Below are positions 10,475-21,358 of a stretch of 64,000 nucleotides of DNA, in pieces. This DNA is from Tetraselmis striata. Lineage: Eukaryota; Chlorophyta; Chlorodendrophyceae; Chlorodendrales; Chlorodendraceae. The stretch covers positions 62,001-126,000 of the forward strand of contig VCJN01001228.1 in assembly GCA_006384855.1 (NCBI GenBank), in the 5' to 3' direction. The notes beneath the pieces are model-generated. The model searched no databases and was not told the DNA's origin. It saw only the letters and a list, made by a program, of their open reading frames with translations. The translations under genes were made by a program, and so were the position numbers. How positions within the stretch are numbered: position 1 is the first letter of the stretch; each line of letters starts with the position of its first letter.

Positions 10475-13175
10475 TATCAATGCCTTATTTTAAAGTAGTA
10501 TACATTGAGGCGATCATGTACCGGTCTACTTAGGTGGCAGTCGGAAAGTCCGAATCGCCACCGAACGCCTTTTGCACTGCCGCGCGGACACCCGTACATA
10601 CGCATGCCTCAGCAGGTGCTTTGTCCCGGGCGCCTGTACCCTAAACCCTAAGACTGTGTGGAAAAACAATGGCAACCCCAAACCTATCCGAAACAGAAAC
10701 TCTAAGTAAAGACCATAAACCTCTAAAATTGCGGCCTGGACCTCTTGTGCGCCAGTACCAATCGGAACCGTTCCTTTTGTGAATTGGCGGAGGCGTCTAG
10801 GCAACACCACCAATGACAGGTCAGGGTCACAGGTAAAGGCCAAAGTCCGGGTCCAAGTCAGCTCACTAATACGAGCTTCCGAGCGTCCCACGCTTGCGCG
10901 TACGCCCTTAATCGTTCGAATGGGGTGATGGTCATATTGGCTAGGCCGGACCTACCATGGCACGATGCCATCTGTGGGGGTTGTACACGCCCAGATAACG
11001 ATCTGAACAAACAGGATCCCTGCCCTGATTTGGCGGTAATTTACTTCACTTCATCCCGCTGGGAACACGTGGCGGAAAGCGGGGAGGGGGGGGGGCAAGG
11101 GAGAGCCGCGCACCGGTACGTGCGAGCGGAAGTGCACGAAGACGGCCGCGCGCGCCATCTCCGGCCGTGCGGACAGGATGCCCTGGTCCGCGTATACAAA
11201 GCAGTCCAGGACCTGCGCTCGTGGGGGCGGGCCGCTCATCAGCTCGCCACCACGTGGGCAAGTGTCCCCCACCCCCCGCCTTGGGACGCCAACCCAAAAT
11301 CGCCGTCTTTCTGCATGCTTGACGCCGCGTCTGGAATATCGAACTCGAAGTGAACGGCAGTGTAAAGGGACACAGGGGGAAATGGATGTGCAGAGATGAC
11401 CGCCTGCAGATCTTGATGTGGCCAGGTGGGAGCCCGCGGCGCGCGTACACAACGCAATTTAGTTATGGTCTTCCCAATAACCAAGCCCGATTGCAAGTGG
11501 ACCGCTTTTCGCCGCTAGCTATGGGGATGAGTACGAGGTGTTTGTTAAGGGCGGTGATGGAGAAACAACAACATCCGAACAGAGCATGGATCGATGCACG
11601 ATGATCCCTTGAGAAGACATGATGCACACATGCGGATAGGCATTCTAGGCTTACATATAAACGCATTTCTTTCCGCATGAACACTGAACTATATGTTGAC
11701 CGGTCGGTAGATGCACCGTCTTGCGTAGTTGTTTTGGGGGGGGAGGGGAGGGGGTCTGTCCTCACCAGCTGCATCTCCCGCCTAAAAATGTAGCTGCGGA
11801 GCTGCGGTGGCGCGAGCCAGCGCTCCTCCCCGCTCACGTGGCAGTGCACGTGCAGCGCGGACCCGCCCGCCCCGTCGATGCGCCACTCCGCCAGCACCTC
11901 GTCCCGCACCAGCTGGTTGTACCAGCCGGAGATCTGCTGCGCGTTGGGCTGGCTGCCGACCGTGAGGAAGAGCTGGCCCGTGAGGTCGTTATGCGTCAGC
12001 GTGTAGCAGCGCCGTGCCGGCTGGGCCGTGCCCTGCCAGTGGCAGCAGGCGTGGAGGGAGGGTCGGCGCAGCGGTGGGAGGAACTTGCAGGAGGGGCAAC
12101 TTCGTTGTCCCCTTCGGAGGTGGGATGACAGGAGGAGACAAGGGGCCGGGGGGGGGGGGGGGGGGGGGCACCTCTGGGCCGCAGCCATCCTGAAACTGAA
12201 ACGACAGCTTCTCGGCGCGGAACTCCGGGGCAGAGAAAGGCAGCCCCGCCGCCTATTGGCCGCCCAGAGCATCGCACATGAACCAGTAAACGCAGGCGTA
12301 CAGCCCCCCCCCGCCCCCCCCCCCCCCGTCTTCCCCCAGCCCCTCTGTCAAAGCACCGCTAAATAAGGGATCCCGTCAGGTTTAAGATGCCATTCGCATG
12401 CACCCATTCGCATAAGGAGCTCCACCCGTTAGCGCACAGAAACATACGGACACAGAAACACCTCCATACAAAAACAGACCTCCTGCCGTCGCGCAGCTGA
12501 AGTTCCCTTGGCTACATTGCTGCAAAGCAAACTGACACAGGGTGACACCCAAGCCCCCATTGTCCCAGCCTCCCCACTCCCTGACTTCTACCTGCGGGCT
12601 GCGGATAGCAAATGCGCCTCGCCGCACTGCCTGCCTGTCTTGTCATATGGGCGGCGGCTTTCAGCCAACCCCCCCCCGGCCTTGGCTCACCTTTCTCCCC
12701 TCACTGGTAAAAAAACAACGTTCCTCGGACGCGCACCCCTCGGCCCCGGCAGGAGGCCCACCTTTTGGAGGTCAGATCGACGAGTCAGCCTCCCCCCGGA
12801 CCGCCGGCTGCGCCGCGTCGAGGCGGAACCCAGCCCGCCAGCGGGAGGAGGCCGACTGGGGGAGGGGGAGGGGGTGCCGGCGGTAGCGGTGGTCCGGCCG
12901 CAGCGGCCGCCGAGTGACCCAGGCGAGACCGTAGTGGCACAGCCCATGCCCTGGGCTGGCCTGCCACCGGAACTGCTGCCACTCGTGGGCGTCCGGAGGG
13001 CGGCGGGGAGCGGCAGGCGGCCGGACGGCACACGCGCGGCGGTGGTGGCACCACAGAGCGAGGTGCGCGCGGCGCGCAAGACGAGCGGGGCCGCCGCACT
13101 GTCCAGCACCATCATGGCTCGAGGGGGCGAGGACAGCAATCGCGGTCCCGGCCAGTGAAGCTGATGGGCGAACAC
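9855..13175 (-). CDS. SGR: STAY-GREEN protein (Mg-dechelatase), five-exon plastid gene
   Basis: SGR removes Mg from chlorophyll a to give pheophytin a, the first committed step of chlorophyll degradation in the plastid. Exons on the minus strand: 13175-12762, 12252-12172, 12032-11766, 11212-11114, 10250-9855. Every intron is GT-AG and phase 0, giving 418 residues. Family hallmarks are APEFRAEKL, YTLTHNDLTG, GWYNQLVRDEVLAEW, LHVHCHVSGEE, LRSYIFRREMQL, then the block ending CCEFWGTLGD, which aligns without gaps to the plant block ending ECWGPL. The first exon (138 codons) is rich in Arg, Ser, Ala and Pro and fits a transit peptide, though its length is unusual. The last exon adds about 110 Pro/Ala-rich residues after the conserved core; typical SGRs are near 270 residues. 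The core assignment is secure; the start Met at 13175 is a choice based on frame and composition. Confidence 0.9.
10419..10470. repeat. C-run plus (CA)n microsatellite in SGR intron 4
   Basis: C tract at 10419-10440 followed by CA units. Relative to SGR (minus strand) this reads (TG)n then G-run, so it is opposite in sense to the donor-proximal C tracts of the same gene. Confidence 0.95.
12148..12168 (-). repeat. C tract on the sense strand just inside SGR intron 2
   Basis: The plus strand shows a run of about 20 G. On the coding (minus) strand this is a C run starting within three bases of the 5' splice site at 12171. Confidence 0.9.
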
Positions 13176-13193
13176 ACCTGCAGGTGCGTCCGC

Positions 13194-13242
13194 GGGGGGG
13201 GGGGGGGGGGGGCGGGGGGGGGGGGGGGGAGGGGCGGGGGGG
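13194..13242. repeat. G-rich homopolymer block upstream of SGR
   Basis: Nearly pure G over about 49 bp with isolated C and A, beginning roughly 20 bp upstream of the proposed SGR start codon. On the SGR sense strand it is C-rich and would lie in the promoter or 5' UTR. Confidence 0.9.
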
Positions 13243-14523
13243 CGCGGCAGGCGGCGGGCCGGTGTAGATTGGCGTCACTCAAGATATATTTATGGCCAGT
13301 CGCTATGCAGCTACTATATGAACTTTGTTAGTTACAGGGAGACAGGGAGAGCGTCCGGAGAATGCACGCAAAGTACTGGGGGAATGCAGCTACTATCGGT
13401 GTGAAGTTGCTTCTCGCGCTCGTTGGCAAGCACTCGCGTCAGTCACATGTGCGCGTGCTCGGCGGGAAATTTTAAAACATAAACCGAGAGCAGGTATCCT
13501 TAGACACCCAGAGGCCGTTAGATTAAAGAGCGTACAAACTTCTCGGTTGTGTTGACTTCACTATCCGATGAAATTGGAATGGATTCCAATCCTACGGTTC
13601 CAAGTGCGGCAATATTCTGGCGCGCGGGCGGAGCGCTCGGGCCGGATCTGGTACAAGTCGGTGGCCAATCGCAAAACAACGGAGGGTATCGTGGCGCTCT
13701 CCACATGTTGGACAGCTGAGCGAAGCAATCTTGTCAAATGGAATTTCAGTATATTCGTACGATGTAAATATTACCCGGATCTTTCAGGAGATCCCTGCTC
13801 CGTGAAATTTGCGTGGAGTTCGAAACTTATTTGGGACGGAGAGTTTTCGTACACTCGATGTATCGCAGTATAAGCGTGATATGATCGGGAGATGTATACC
13901 TTGAAGGAGACACCGGCGCTGATTCCCCTACCTCTTTGGGTTGAGCGGAGGAAAAGGAGAGCCGCGTCCGAAATTGCCTGGAATACGAGAGAATCGATAC
14001 CGGTTACAATACGGTTTTATCACGGATTTTTAGGCGTCCGTCCTCCGTCCTCCGTCCTCCGTCCTCCGTCCTCCGTCCTCGTGTGCTGCGTCTTCGCGTA
14101 TGAACCGTCATACGTTCGGTGTTCGCTCGTTTGATTTCACTGGTCCGTGTATTCGTACGGTAAGATTCTGAATGGATGCGCGTGTATTCTAGCCCAGGCA
14201 CGTCATATATTCGTCTAAAACGCCAAAATAACGCGGTACCGCAGCGCGTTTTTACTGCTGAATCAGCAAGCGAGACTCGCCCTCGCATATTTATACAGCG
14301 ACTATATACACGGTGGTCCGAGGATATTAATTACATGAGCTAGCAGCAGAAGGCGATATCGGAAATCACCAAAATAAAAGGCAATCAGGATATGCTGTTT
14401 CCGAGGATAAAAGTTGAGTCTGATTTTGCCAAAAAGGTCGCGCAGGCTGTTTTACACGGTCAAGAGCCGAAATTGGCAGGATGGTTTAGCGAAAGCGTGG
14501 AGGGAAAACGGAGTCAGGGGGGG
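13243..14523. other. Gene-free interval with a 7-bp tandem repeat
   Basis: No convincing gene. A GTCCTCC heptamer is repeated about six times at 14037-14080. The segment 14410-14431 (AAAGTTGAGTCTGATTTTGC) nearly matches 14715-14736 inside the adjacent recombinase element, which may be part of that element's end structure. Confidence 0.6.
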
Positions 14524-14711
14524 CGCTGCGTGGAACGCAGCGAAAACTGGAAGATGGCAGGCTCAGCTGTTCTGGCTGCTTTTATGTCTACTCGTGCTGC
14601 ACCCAACAAGGGCGCAACAACAGTTACTAGTTCCCGTACCACTGAGCAGCACTTGTAGCTAAAAAAGCGGTTAGGTCAAGGATGGAAACCCCATAAACTA
14701 GTTTAGATCAT
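14524..14711 (+). repeat. 188-bp terminal direct repeat, left copy
   Basis: Begins CGCTGCGTGGAACGCAGCG and ends GTTTAGATCAT. The first bases contain a short palindrome (CGCTGCGT..ACGCAGCG). Identical to 17444-17631. Confidence 0.97.
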
Positions 14712-14789
14712 TTCAAAGTTGAGTCTGGTTTTGCCAGTCTTGAGCGAACGTAGAGAGCGGTGGATTGACGGAGAAGGGGTAGCGCCAAG

Positions 14790-16415
14790 TCATGAAGGAG
14801 GCACTGGGAAGGCCACCGCTGCGGAGTCCTGTTGGACTTGGAAGTGGCGGAGGGGGGCGATGTGTCCAAAGAAGAACCACGCGCCAGGAGAAGGAAGAAC
14901 GTTGGGGTCGATGTAGTCCAGAACGACATCAGAGTTAGTGGCCCAACCGCCTTGGTAGCGGATGTGGGACAGTGGCGTTCCGATGGCGTTTGCTGCAGAG
15001 GCTGCGCCCTTGCGTAGACTGTGTGAAGTCCAGGAAGTGCCAGCAGGGGGGGCAGCGTTGACTAGGTTGACTGTTGTAGACAACCAGTCTGACATCGTAG
15101 CCGCAGTCCAAGGTTTTGACTGCCCAGCCACATTGACAGCCCAGAAGTTGGAGGCAGCCAAGCCAACAGTAACCAGGGGGACAGACTGGACGTTGTCGAT
15201 GAAGTAGTGCAAGAGACGTGCCACTCGAGGGTGCTCGGACACTGGAAGGAGAAGTACGCGCAGGTCGCCGGGTCCCCGCCGGCCAGCGCGACCCTTCTCG
15301 CGGTAGATCTGCAAGGTGATGTTGTAGGTGTCGACATGCACATCTTGCACTCGACAGGAGACGCCAGTAAGGCCCCTGGCAAAGAACAGGAAGTTGACAA
15401 CCGAGGCCAAGAGGGCTCGGTAGTCGAGGTGGGACTCTGGGTAAGGAGCAGACACAATTAGCTCGGCCTTTGAGACGAAGCGGTAAGCTACATCCGCAGG
15501 CAGAGGGACACGCAAAGGGGCAGCGTCCAGTCGGCGCTGACGCAACATTAACCCACGTCTTGCCGAAGTGAGGTGTAGGCTGTCCTTGGCGATCGGGACG
15601 AGGTTGTGCAGCTCGAAGAAGGTGTTGATGGCAGACAGGTAGGGCTGCAGCGATTTAGCTGCGATGTGCCCTCGCTCCCCGATCCAGGCAACGTACCGAA
15701 CAACAGTAGCAGTAGTCGCTTCCAGCGGGCTGATGTTCTCGGAGTCGTGGCAGAACTCAGCGAACTGAGACAACCTGCCGGCGTAGCTCTTGAGGGTCTG
15801 AGCGCTGAGGGAGCTGGAGAGCAGGTCGAGCGTCCGCTGGCCTAGCTCGTCTGAGCCGAACGCGTCCTGCAGTCGAGATCGCAGTGACGCAGCCCATGGA
15901 GCGATAGCTGCGGGCTCGTCAATTACGTAAGTGCGTCGTTTTACTGACAGAGTTCCACCGGCACGGCTACTGTTCGCAAAGTACTCGGCAGCAACGGTTA
16001 GGTTCCCGGCGGTTGGCCGGTAGTTGCTGGACGGGTTTGCAGTAGCTCCAGTACGGGTTTGCGGGGCTAGGTTCAGGTAAGAGGGCCGCCCCGCGCGCCC
16101 TTCGCGCTCATAGCGCCTGTCACGTGCGTAACGTACACGCGCGAAACTTTGTCGTTGCGAACCGGTTGTAACACGTAGTGTAACAACCGACGAACGCAGA
16201 GATGGGGTTGTAAGAAAGGCGGATGGTTGAGCCGCCATGTGCAGGCGTGCGGATGGTTGAGCCGCACTCGGCTGTAGCTGTAAGAAGCGCCGCACCGAGG
16301 AAGGTCTAAATGAAGTCTGTAAGGTGGGGGGGTCAGGTCCTGACACAGGGCGCTCATCCCGCCGTTGAGCTGCAAGGGTGCGTCTTGCGGCGGTCACCGA
16401 AAGGTGGCCTCGCAA
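14790..16415 (-). CDS. Tyrosine recombinase (integrase) of the 14.5-17.6 kb element
   Basis: Site-specific DNA strand exchange via a Tyr nucleophile. The ORF of 541 codons is open from a TTG; the first Met is residue 60 (16238). An N-terminal SAM-like region (about 205-295, with TLKSYAGRLSQF and YVAWIGERG) precedes the catalytic domain. The catalytic set is visible: Arg347 in FFARGLTG, His465 and Arg468 in TSHSLRKGAAS, Trp491 in YQGGWATNSD, and Tyr501 in VVLDYI. The frame is intact, so the enzyme may be active. It follows the Gly/Arg-tailed ORF in the same orientation, only 36 bp apart. The HSLRKG form of the HxxR box is typical of eukaryotic recombinase elements (Crypton, DIRS) rather than phage. 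No RT or RNase H is present. Confidence 0.88.
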   Translation of the reverse strand: MRGHLSVTAARRTLAAQRRDERPVSGPDPPTLQTSFRPSSVRRFLQLQPSAAQPSARLHMAAQPSAFLTTPSLRSSVVTLRVTTGSQRQSFARVRYARDRRYEREGRAGRPSYLNLAPQTRTGATANPSSNYRPTAGNLTVAAEYFANSSRAGGTLSVKRRTYVIDEPAAIAPWAASLRSRLQDAFGSDELGQRTLDLLSSSLSAQTLKSYAGRLSQFAEFCHDSENISPLEATTATVVRYVAWIGERGHIAAKSLQPYLSAINTFFELHNLVPIAKDSLHLTSARRGLMLRQRRLDAAPLRVPLPADVAYRFVSKAELIVSAPYPESHLDYRALLASVVNFLFFARGLTGVSCRVQDVHVDTYNITLQIYREKGRAGRRGPGDLRVLLLPVSEHPRVARLLHYFIDNVQSVPLVTVGLAASNFWAVNVAGQSKPWTAATMSDWLSTTVNLVNAAPPAGTSWTSHSLRKGAASAANAIGTPLSHIRYQGGWATNSDVVLDYIDPNVLPSPGAWFFFGHIAPLRHFQVQQDSAAVAFPVPPS

Positions 16416-16451
16416 GGCTCCTGCAGCTCCGACGAGCGGCGCCCCACACCG

Positions 16452-17327
16452 TCACTCGTGCTCACCTTCGCGGCCACGTCCACGTCCGCCGCCACGTCCT
16501 CGCCCACGCCCGCGACCTGCAGCTGCAGCCGCTACTCGAGAAGTAGCGGTCGCCTTGGCGCTGCTGGCAACGGTCGCCTCGAAGACACGACGCTCGTAGT
16601 CCCTCATGAGGTCCCCAAAAATCGCAGAACCCAAATGCTCCGAAGCAGGCTGAAAATGCTGAGCTCGCAGCACGTCCAGAACACCTTGGTCACCGTGCAC
16701 CCGCTTGATCTCATTCAGTTTCCACAGGAAGGCTAGACGAAAACGAAACGCCTTGTCGATGGCCTCGGCGTGATTCCGAGCTCTCGCGAGGTAGGGGGTG
16801 AAGTCCTGGTTAGTGGCGGGGACGTAAGGTAGCAGCTCGTCGAGCGCCACGAAAAGGGCGGCCATGTGGGCCCCGAAACACGACATCCACAAGTACTCCT
16901 CCTGGGCCGGCAGACGCCGGTCATCCTGCTTGAGGTACTCGTTCGTTAGGTCGGTGCTCAAAGGGAAAAGTCCAGGCACTCGGCTGACCGGTCGAACGGC
17001 CTCGTAACCAGACTCTGCTCTCTGCAGTAGCTCTGGCACCGCGAGGTAATCATCCTCGGCACTCACGGATTTTGCTCCGACACGGCCGCTCTGGGCTAGC
17101 TCTAGCAAGTCGGGGCGCTCTGCGGCTTCCCCGCTGCCTGTCGGCTGTCCCGCGAAGCGCTGCCCTGAGCCGGAGCCATGTGCCCCTTCTCCATCAACAA
17201 CGCGATCACGAGCCGTCAATTGTGCCACAGCTGTAGCCAGCTCTCGCAGTAATGAAGACTGGGCCCTCATATCTGCGTTCAGCGACTGCAACGTCGGCTC
17301 GGCGACGGGTTCTTCTCCGTCTGACAT
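16452..17327 (-). CDS. Gag-like or accessory ORF of the recombinase element
   Basis: A 291-residue ORF from the Met at 17327 (MSDGEEPVAEPTLQSLN). It starts with an acidic segment and a heptad-like stretch (LNADMRAQSSLLRELATAVAQ) that could form a coiled coil. A central region has no match I recognise, and the C-terminus is an Arg/Gly repeat (RGRGRGRGGGRGRGRE) suited to nucleic-acid binding. Position first in the element and composition suggest a structural Gag-like or ORF1 role; this is inference. The frame is uninterrupted. Confidence 0.6.
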   Translation of the reverse strand: MSDGEEPVAEPTLQSLNADMRAQSSLLRELATAVAQLTARDRVVDGEGAHGSGSGQRFAGQPTGSGEAAERPDLLELAQSGRVGAKSVSAEDDYLAVPELLQRAESGYEAVRPVSRVPGLFPLSTDLTNEYLKQDDRRLPAQEEYLWMSCFGAHMAALFVALDELLPYVPATNQDFTPYLARARNHAEAIDKAFRFRLAFLWKLNEIKRVHGDQGVLDVLRAQHFQPASEHLGSAIFGDLMRDYERRVFEATVASSAKATATSRVAAAAAGRGRGRGRGGGRGRGREGEHE

Positions 17328-17443
17328 GGTAACGCACGGACGTACGGACGAGAATATCACACTCGGGTGGCGAGCCGCCGGGTGTGGTCTTGAACAACCT
17401 GGGGTGACCTTGCTCGCAACGGGTTACGAGACAGTTTTTACAT

Positions 17444-17631
17444 CGCTGCGTGGAACGCAGCGAAAACTGGAAGATGGCAGGCTCAGCTGTTCTGGCTGCT
17501 TTTATGTCTACTCGTGCTGCACCCAACAAGGGCGCAACAACAGTTACTAGTTCCCGTACCACTGAGCAGCACTTGTAGCTAAAAAAGCGGTTAGGTCAAG
17601 GATGGAAACCCCATAAACTAGTTTAGATCAT
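17444..17631 (+). repeat. 188-bp terminal direct repeat, right copy
   Basis: Same 188 bases as 14524-14711. For minus-strand transcription this is the 5' copy and may hold the promoter. It ends about 120 bp upstream of the Met of the first ORF. Confidence 0.97.
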
Positions 17632-20379
17632 AACATGATGGTGTAAAAAGGGGTCGCCGCGGTGCGGGGGCAGTCCGCCGACCCGGGGCCCGGCGTCCGT
17701 CGACGGACGGGCGACGGTCGAACGATGGCGTCCGGCGTCCGGCGTCCGGTGCCGGTACAGGCGGCGGGCGTGGCGATTCGCGCCGTGCCCGCCCCGTAGA
17801 CCTGACGACCGGCCCGACCTGCGCGGCTTCGTGCGGGATGCGGGCCGCCTGTAGGCGGCTTGTACTGTATTGCTGATCTTGTAGTGCTGCTTTTTTGGGG
17901 GGGGGTAATACAACTTTTAGCGGTGGGTTGGGAACTGGCCTTTTTGTAATGCACACCAGTAGTCAGCGGCCCGCTTTTACGCGGCTTGCAGATTTGATTT
18001 AATCTGTTTTACTCGGGTGCATTTGGTTGGGGTGCAGCCGTGTGGGCGGCGGCCAGTGCATGTCGCGTTGCGATACTGGCATGGCATCAGTGTCGGCCAT
18101 GCGCAGCAACACCCCCTTGGCTTCAAAACGCTATACCTTCTCAGGGTTTGCTCAGAAAAACTTTTAAAAAATATCACGCAATTCCTCGTTCAATTTTGCG
18201 TCGGGAACACTCTTCCGTAATCACAAAATCGATTTTTTGGGTCTCCGGAAAAAATCCCCAAAGATGATCATCCAAGTTGCCCCTCACTGCCTCATGTGCC
18301 CACCCATATCGGGCGCGTGGCTTTGCGCCAAGTGCGTGTCTAAGCCCCATACTCAGTAGCGCGAGAGCGTTATGTATGTGGATGACCACGGACCACCAAC
18401 ACTTGGCATGTGCCACCTCCTAGCGATACACACATCTACCAGCCAAAATGCCATTTTCCACAGCATTTTTCAAGGAATTTCATATTAATCAAAATCCACG
18501 CCCCTACCGCGCCACCCCGCCCACGAAACGGTGCAACTGGCATTCCACCACGCGCCCCCATAGTAGAGCATTGCCCTACGCCAAGGGGGCCATCGAGCGC
18601 CTCTCCTACGTGCGTTCGCCACAGAAACAGCAGCATTTTCACCCCAAAACTGCTCCCCACAGTGGCCAACTTGACGTTGGGGTGTCACGTCGTGCCTATA
18701 GCGACATGCTTTCAGTGGCCTACACGCACGGTGTGTGCAACTTATGCCAAGGGCCGTATCCACCGAGTTTGGTGCGACGAGTGCCGCTATTCCATAGGTT
18801 TGGACGGTTGGCGCAACCCACAACTTTATGGCGCCAACGCACCATGCAATGATTTCGCGTTTTTGAAAGGGCGCCCACAATTGGTCGTGTTGTCGCGCGG
18901 GTGGGTATAAAGCGCACAATAGGCGTTCGCCCGAACTATTCCCACTGTAGTTAGCATGTATGCACATGCAGCCGGCGTGATCCTCGCCCATGCATGCGCT
19001 TTGCGATCGAAAATGCAAAACCCGGACTTATGTGGAGGGGTGTAATACGTCTCTTTTGAAAAATATAAATTACTGACAAATCTAACGCTAAAAGCATTAT
19101 TACGCGGAAACAACAGGATTACAAGATCAACACTGCAATCCGGCTAAAAGCGGCCCGCATCCCGCACCAGGCTCAACCCAAGAGGTAGGGGCACCTCCAC
19201 AAATCCCCGGCGCGAAGCGCCGCTTAGTATACACTCAGTGCCGGTAATCCTTACCACGTGCACGCATGGCCCGGTCTGAACGTCTGAACCGTGCGCCCAT
19301 GTTCTAAACTGCCAGGTAGTTGTTTAAAATGTTGTTTCTGTATCTGTACGAGACAGCCCTGGCGTGGCGCCCGTAGCGCCCGTAGCGCGCGTGATCGCGC
19401 GCATGATTGCGGGGGCCGGTCAGGGCCACCACCTGCCATCACGGATGACCGACTGGTCACTCTCCTTTGCTGTGGCACGCTCCATCCAGCGCACCACAGC
19501 AAAGTCGCGGCATTTTTTGCCGCGCAAGGTGCCGGTCTTCCGCCATCGCACCATATACGGTGAGCGAAGCCTTTCGCCCCCCCCCCCCCCCCCCCCCCTT
19601 GGAAGAAACCCGTTAGGGTTTGTATGGTTAATGGACGCGCGCCGCTTGCGACGTGCAAACTACTACCCGCGAACGAGCTGCTGATTACTCGCCCAACGCG
19701 AGGAGAGGACGATGCGCAGCGCTTCCCCATTCAGTGGGATAAGGTCCAAGCCCTTCGACTAGTGTCGACCAACAGTAACCCTTGGCTGCCCCTCCCGTGT
19801 GGGCATGGCTCGATCCGTACTGGCCCGTACTCGGCGTAGGTGTCGCGAGGCGCTCCGACTGGGACGCAGGCCGACGTCTAGTACATATTCGAGTACAGAG
19901 TGACAGTACACTGCCAGTGGCCAAGGCACAAGGCTACTCCCACGCCGCGGCACTTCTACTGTGCCGCGCACCGTGGACCCTGACGCCGATGCGGAGAGGG
20001 CCAACAGAGCTCGCCCCGCCCCCTCGCGACATCCATCGCGCGCCAAATCATGTACCCCCGACTCTCCCTGTATGAGACATCGCGTCCGTCGTAATCTCGG
20101 CAACTTGGCAAGCCGCTCGTGCGAGTCGCAGTGTTCTCAACTGGATCTCTAGAGGTGTACGTGTTCTTTTCTTGGATGGGCTTGCCCCACCTTCTTTTCA
20201 TCATGAGTGTCAATGGGGGATGCTAATCCGATCCGGCCCAACTTGAGTTTATGGACGGTGAATCGGCTCGCTTCCTGGGCGTTGGGGCCTGGGAGTGAGG
20301 CTACTGCGCAAAATGGGTGTCTCGATTGTTCTTGGATCTTATGCCCGGAACACATAAATGGAGGCTCGTCATCATTGAC
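17632..20379. other. Interval without supported genes
   Basis: Starts with a GC-rich block (17640-17830) containing GGCGTCC repeats. A short dispersed module around 17833-17950 (GCGGGATGCGGGCCGC ... CTTTTTGTAAT ... CACCAGT) recurs at about 28896-28977 and partly, inverted, at 19147-19170. A C-run lies at about 19579-19599. Several ORFs of 100-180 codons occur on both strands at 18.4-19.1 kb, but none resembles a known domain. Confidence 0.5.
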
Positions 20380-21358
20380 ACTTCGCCCCATGAACCGCTA
20401 TTACGAGACGCGCGATCGTTCGTTCGAGACGCTTTCGCATTTGCGCAACCTGGCGCGCCCTGGGTACTACATGTTGCATATGGACCTGCATGATGGGTTA
20501 TACGCGGTTGTAATCGTCCCTGAGGACATGGAATTTTTAAGTGTCGATTACCGCGGCACTCTGTGCCGACTCGCTCGCCTTCCCATGGGTTAGTCTCTGT
20601 CCCCCTACTACTTCAGGATCTGCCAGTTCACCAACGTCTTCACTAGGGCATTGCGTCGTAACCCGGCTGAAGCAGACGGCACACCTATTCCCCGGCGATG
20701 ACTTGGCCTATGCATGTTGCCCTACATGGACGATTTCCTGTTTCTAGCTCGGACTCAAGCTGAGGCCATATGGCAACGCAACTACTTCGAACGCCACCTC
20801 TCGGGATTTGGTATGTTGCGCAACCCCAACAGGGGCGGGAGCCCACCTAGAAGCTCATGCACCCGGGGTTACAAATTGACACTTCGGAGTCGTCTACTCT
20901 TCGTGCGCCCGCTGAGAAATTCGCTTTCGTTGCTCGCGCGGCAAAACGCCTAATTCAACGAGCAAAGCGCAATCGTTGGTGGCTGCATGTATGCTCGCGA
21001 GCTGGCCGCTCTCGCGGACAAATGCCAGTTTCTCTACTTGGCCATCGCCCCTGCCCGTTTCTACCTCCGTGAGCTGCATGATGTGCTCAAGACGCGCGAT
21101 TATTGGTCCGGCCGCGTCAAGCTCACCCGCCAGCTCAAACGTGATCTGCAATGGTGGGTGGGCGTGCCCACCCAACACAACGGCCGCCCCATTAACCGCC
21201 CCGTCGAAACGGGTTACCTACACGTCGACAGTTTGTCGTACGGTTGGGGTGCCGTTCCGAACGAACACCACGAGGCTCAAGGTTTTTGGTACAACGATGA
21301 CCGCACTTTGCACATTACCTTGATGAATGCAAGGTGGAGTAGTGCGGTGCGGTATTGA
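20380..21358 (+). pseudogene. Broken DIRS-like reverse transcriptase / RNase H
   Basis: Translation in shifting frames gives an RT palm and connection: FETLSHLRNLARPGYYMLHM, DLHDGLYAVVI, then LPMG followed by an in-frame TAG where the family usually has Trp (LPMGW-SP). It continues SLSPYYFRICQFTNVFTRAL, then after a frameshift the catalytic YMDD box (LPYMDDFLFLA). Further fragments are ARELAALADKCQFLYLA, ARFYLRELHDVL and LTRQLKRDLQWW, followed by an RNase H start (TGYLHVDSLSYGWGAVPNE). At least one nonsense change and two or more frameshifts make it inactive. The RT style matches DIRS-like elements of algae. A recombinase remnant of similar type lies at 47.0-47.7 kb, but nothing shows the two came from one insertion. 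Confidence 0.8.

Larger units (their letters stand above)
14524..17631 (-). mobile_element. Tyrosine-recombinase element with identical 188-bp direct repeats, no RT
   Basis: Two copies of the same 188 bp sequence (14524-14711 and 17444-17631) flank a 2.7-kb core with two ORFs on the minus strand. The repeats agree base for base over their whole length, which points to recent insertion or homogenisation. They lack TG..CA ends and the immediate flanks show no target-site duplication. A tyrosine recombinase instead of a DDE integrase suggests a Crypton-like element or a DIRS/PAT-type element that lost its reverse transcriptase. DIRS relatives of the PAT class carry split direct repeats, and the near-repeat of 14715-14736 at 14410-14431 hints at such an arrangement. 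Which class applies is not settled here. Confidence 0.8.

Noticed and set aside
10628..10652. Plant-type telomere words (CCCTAAA twice)
   Set aside because: Only two units occur, inside SGR intron 4, so this is a chance or minor interstitial match and not a telomere.
18410..19113. Overlapping ORFs of 95-177 codons on both strands
   Set aside because: No domain, no splice pattern and similar openness on both strands.
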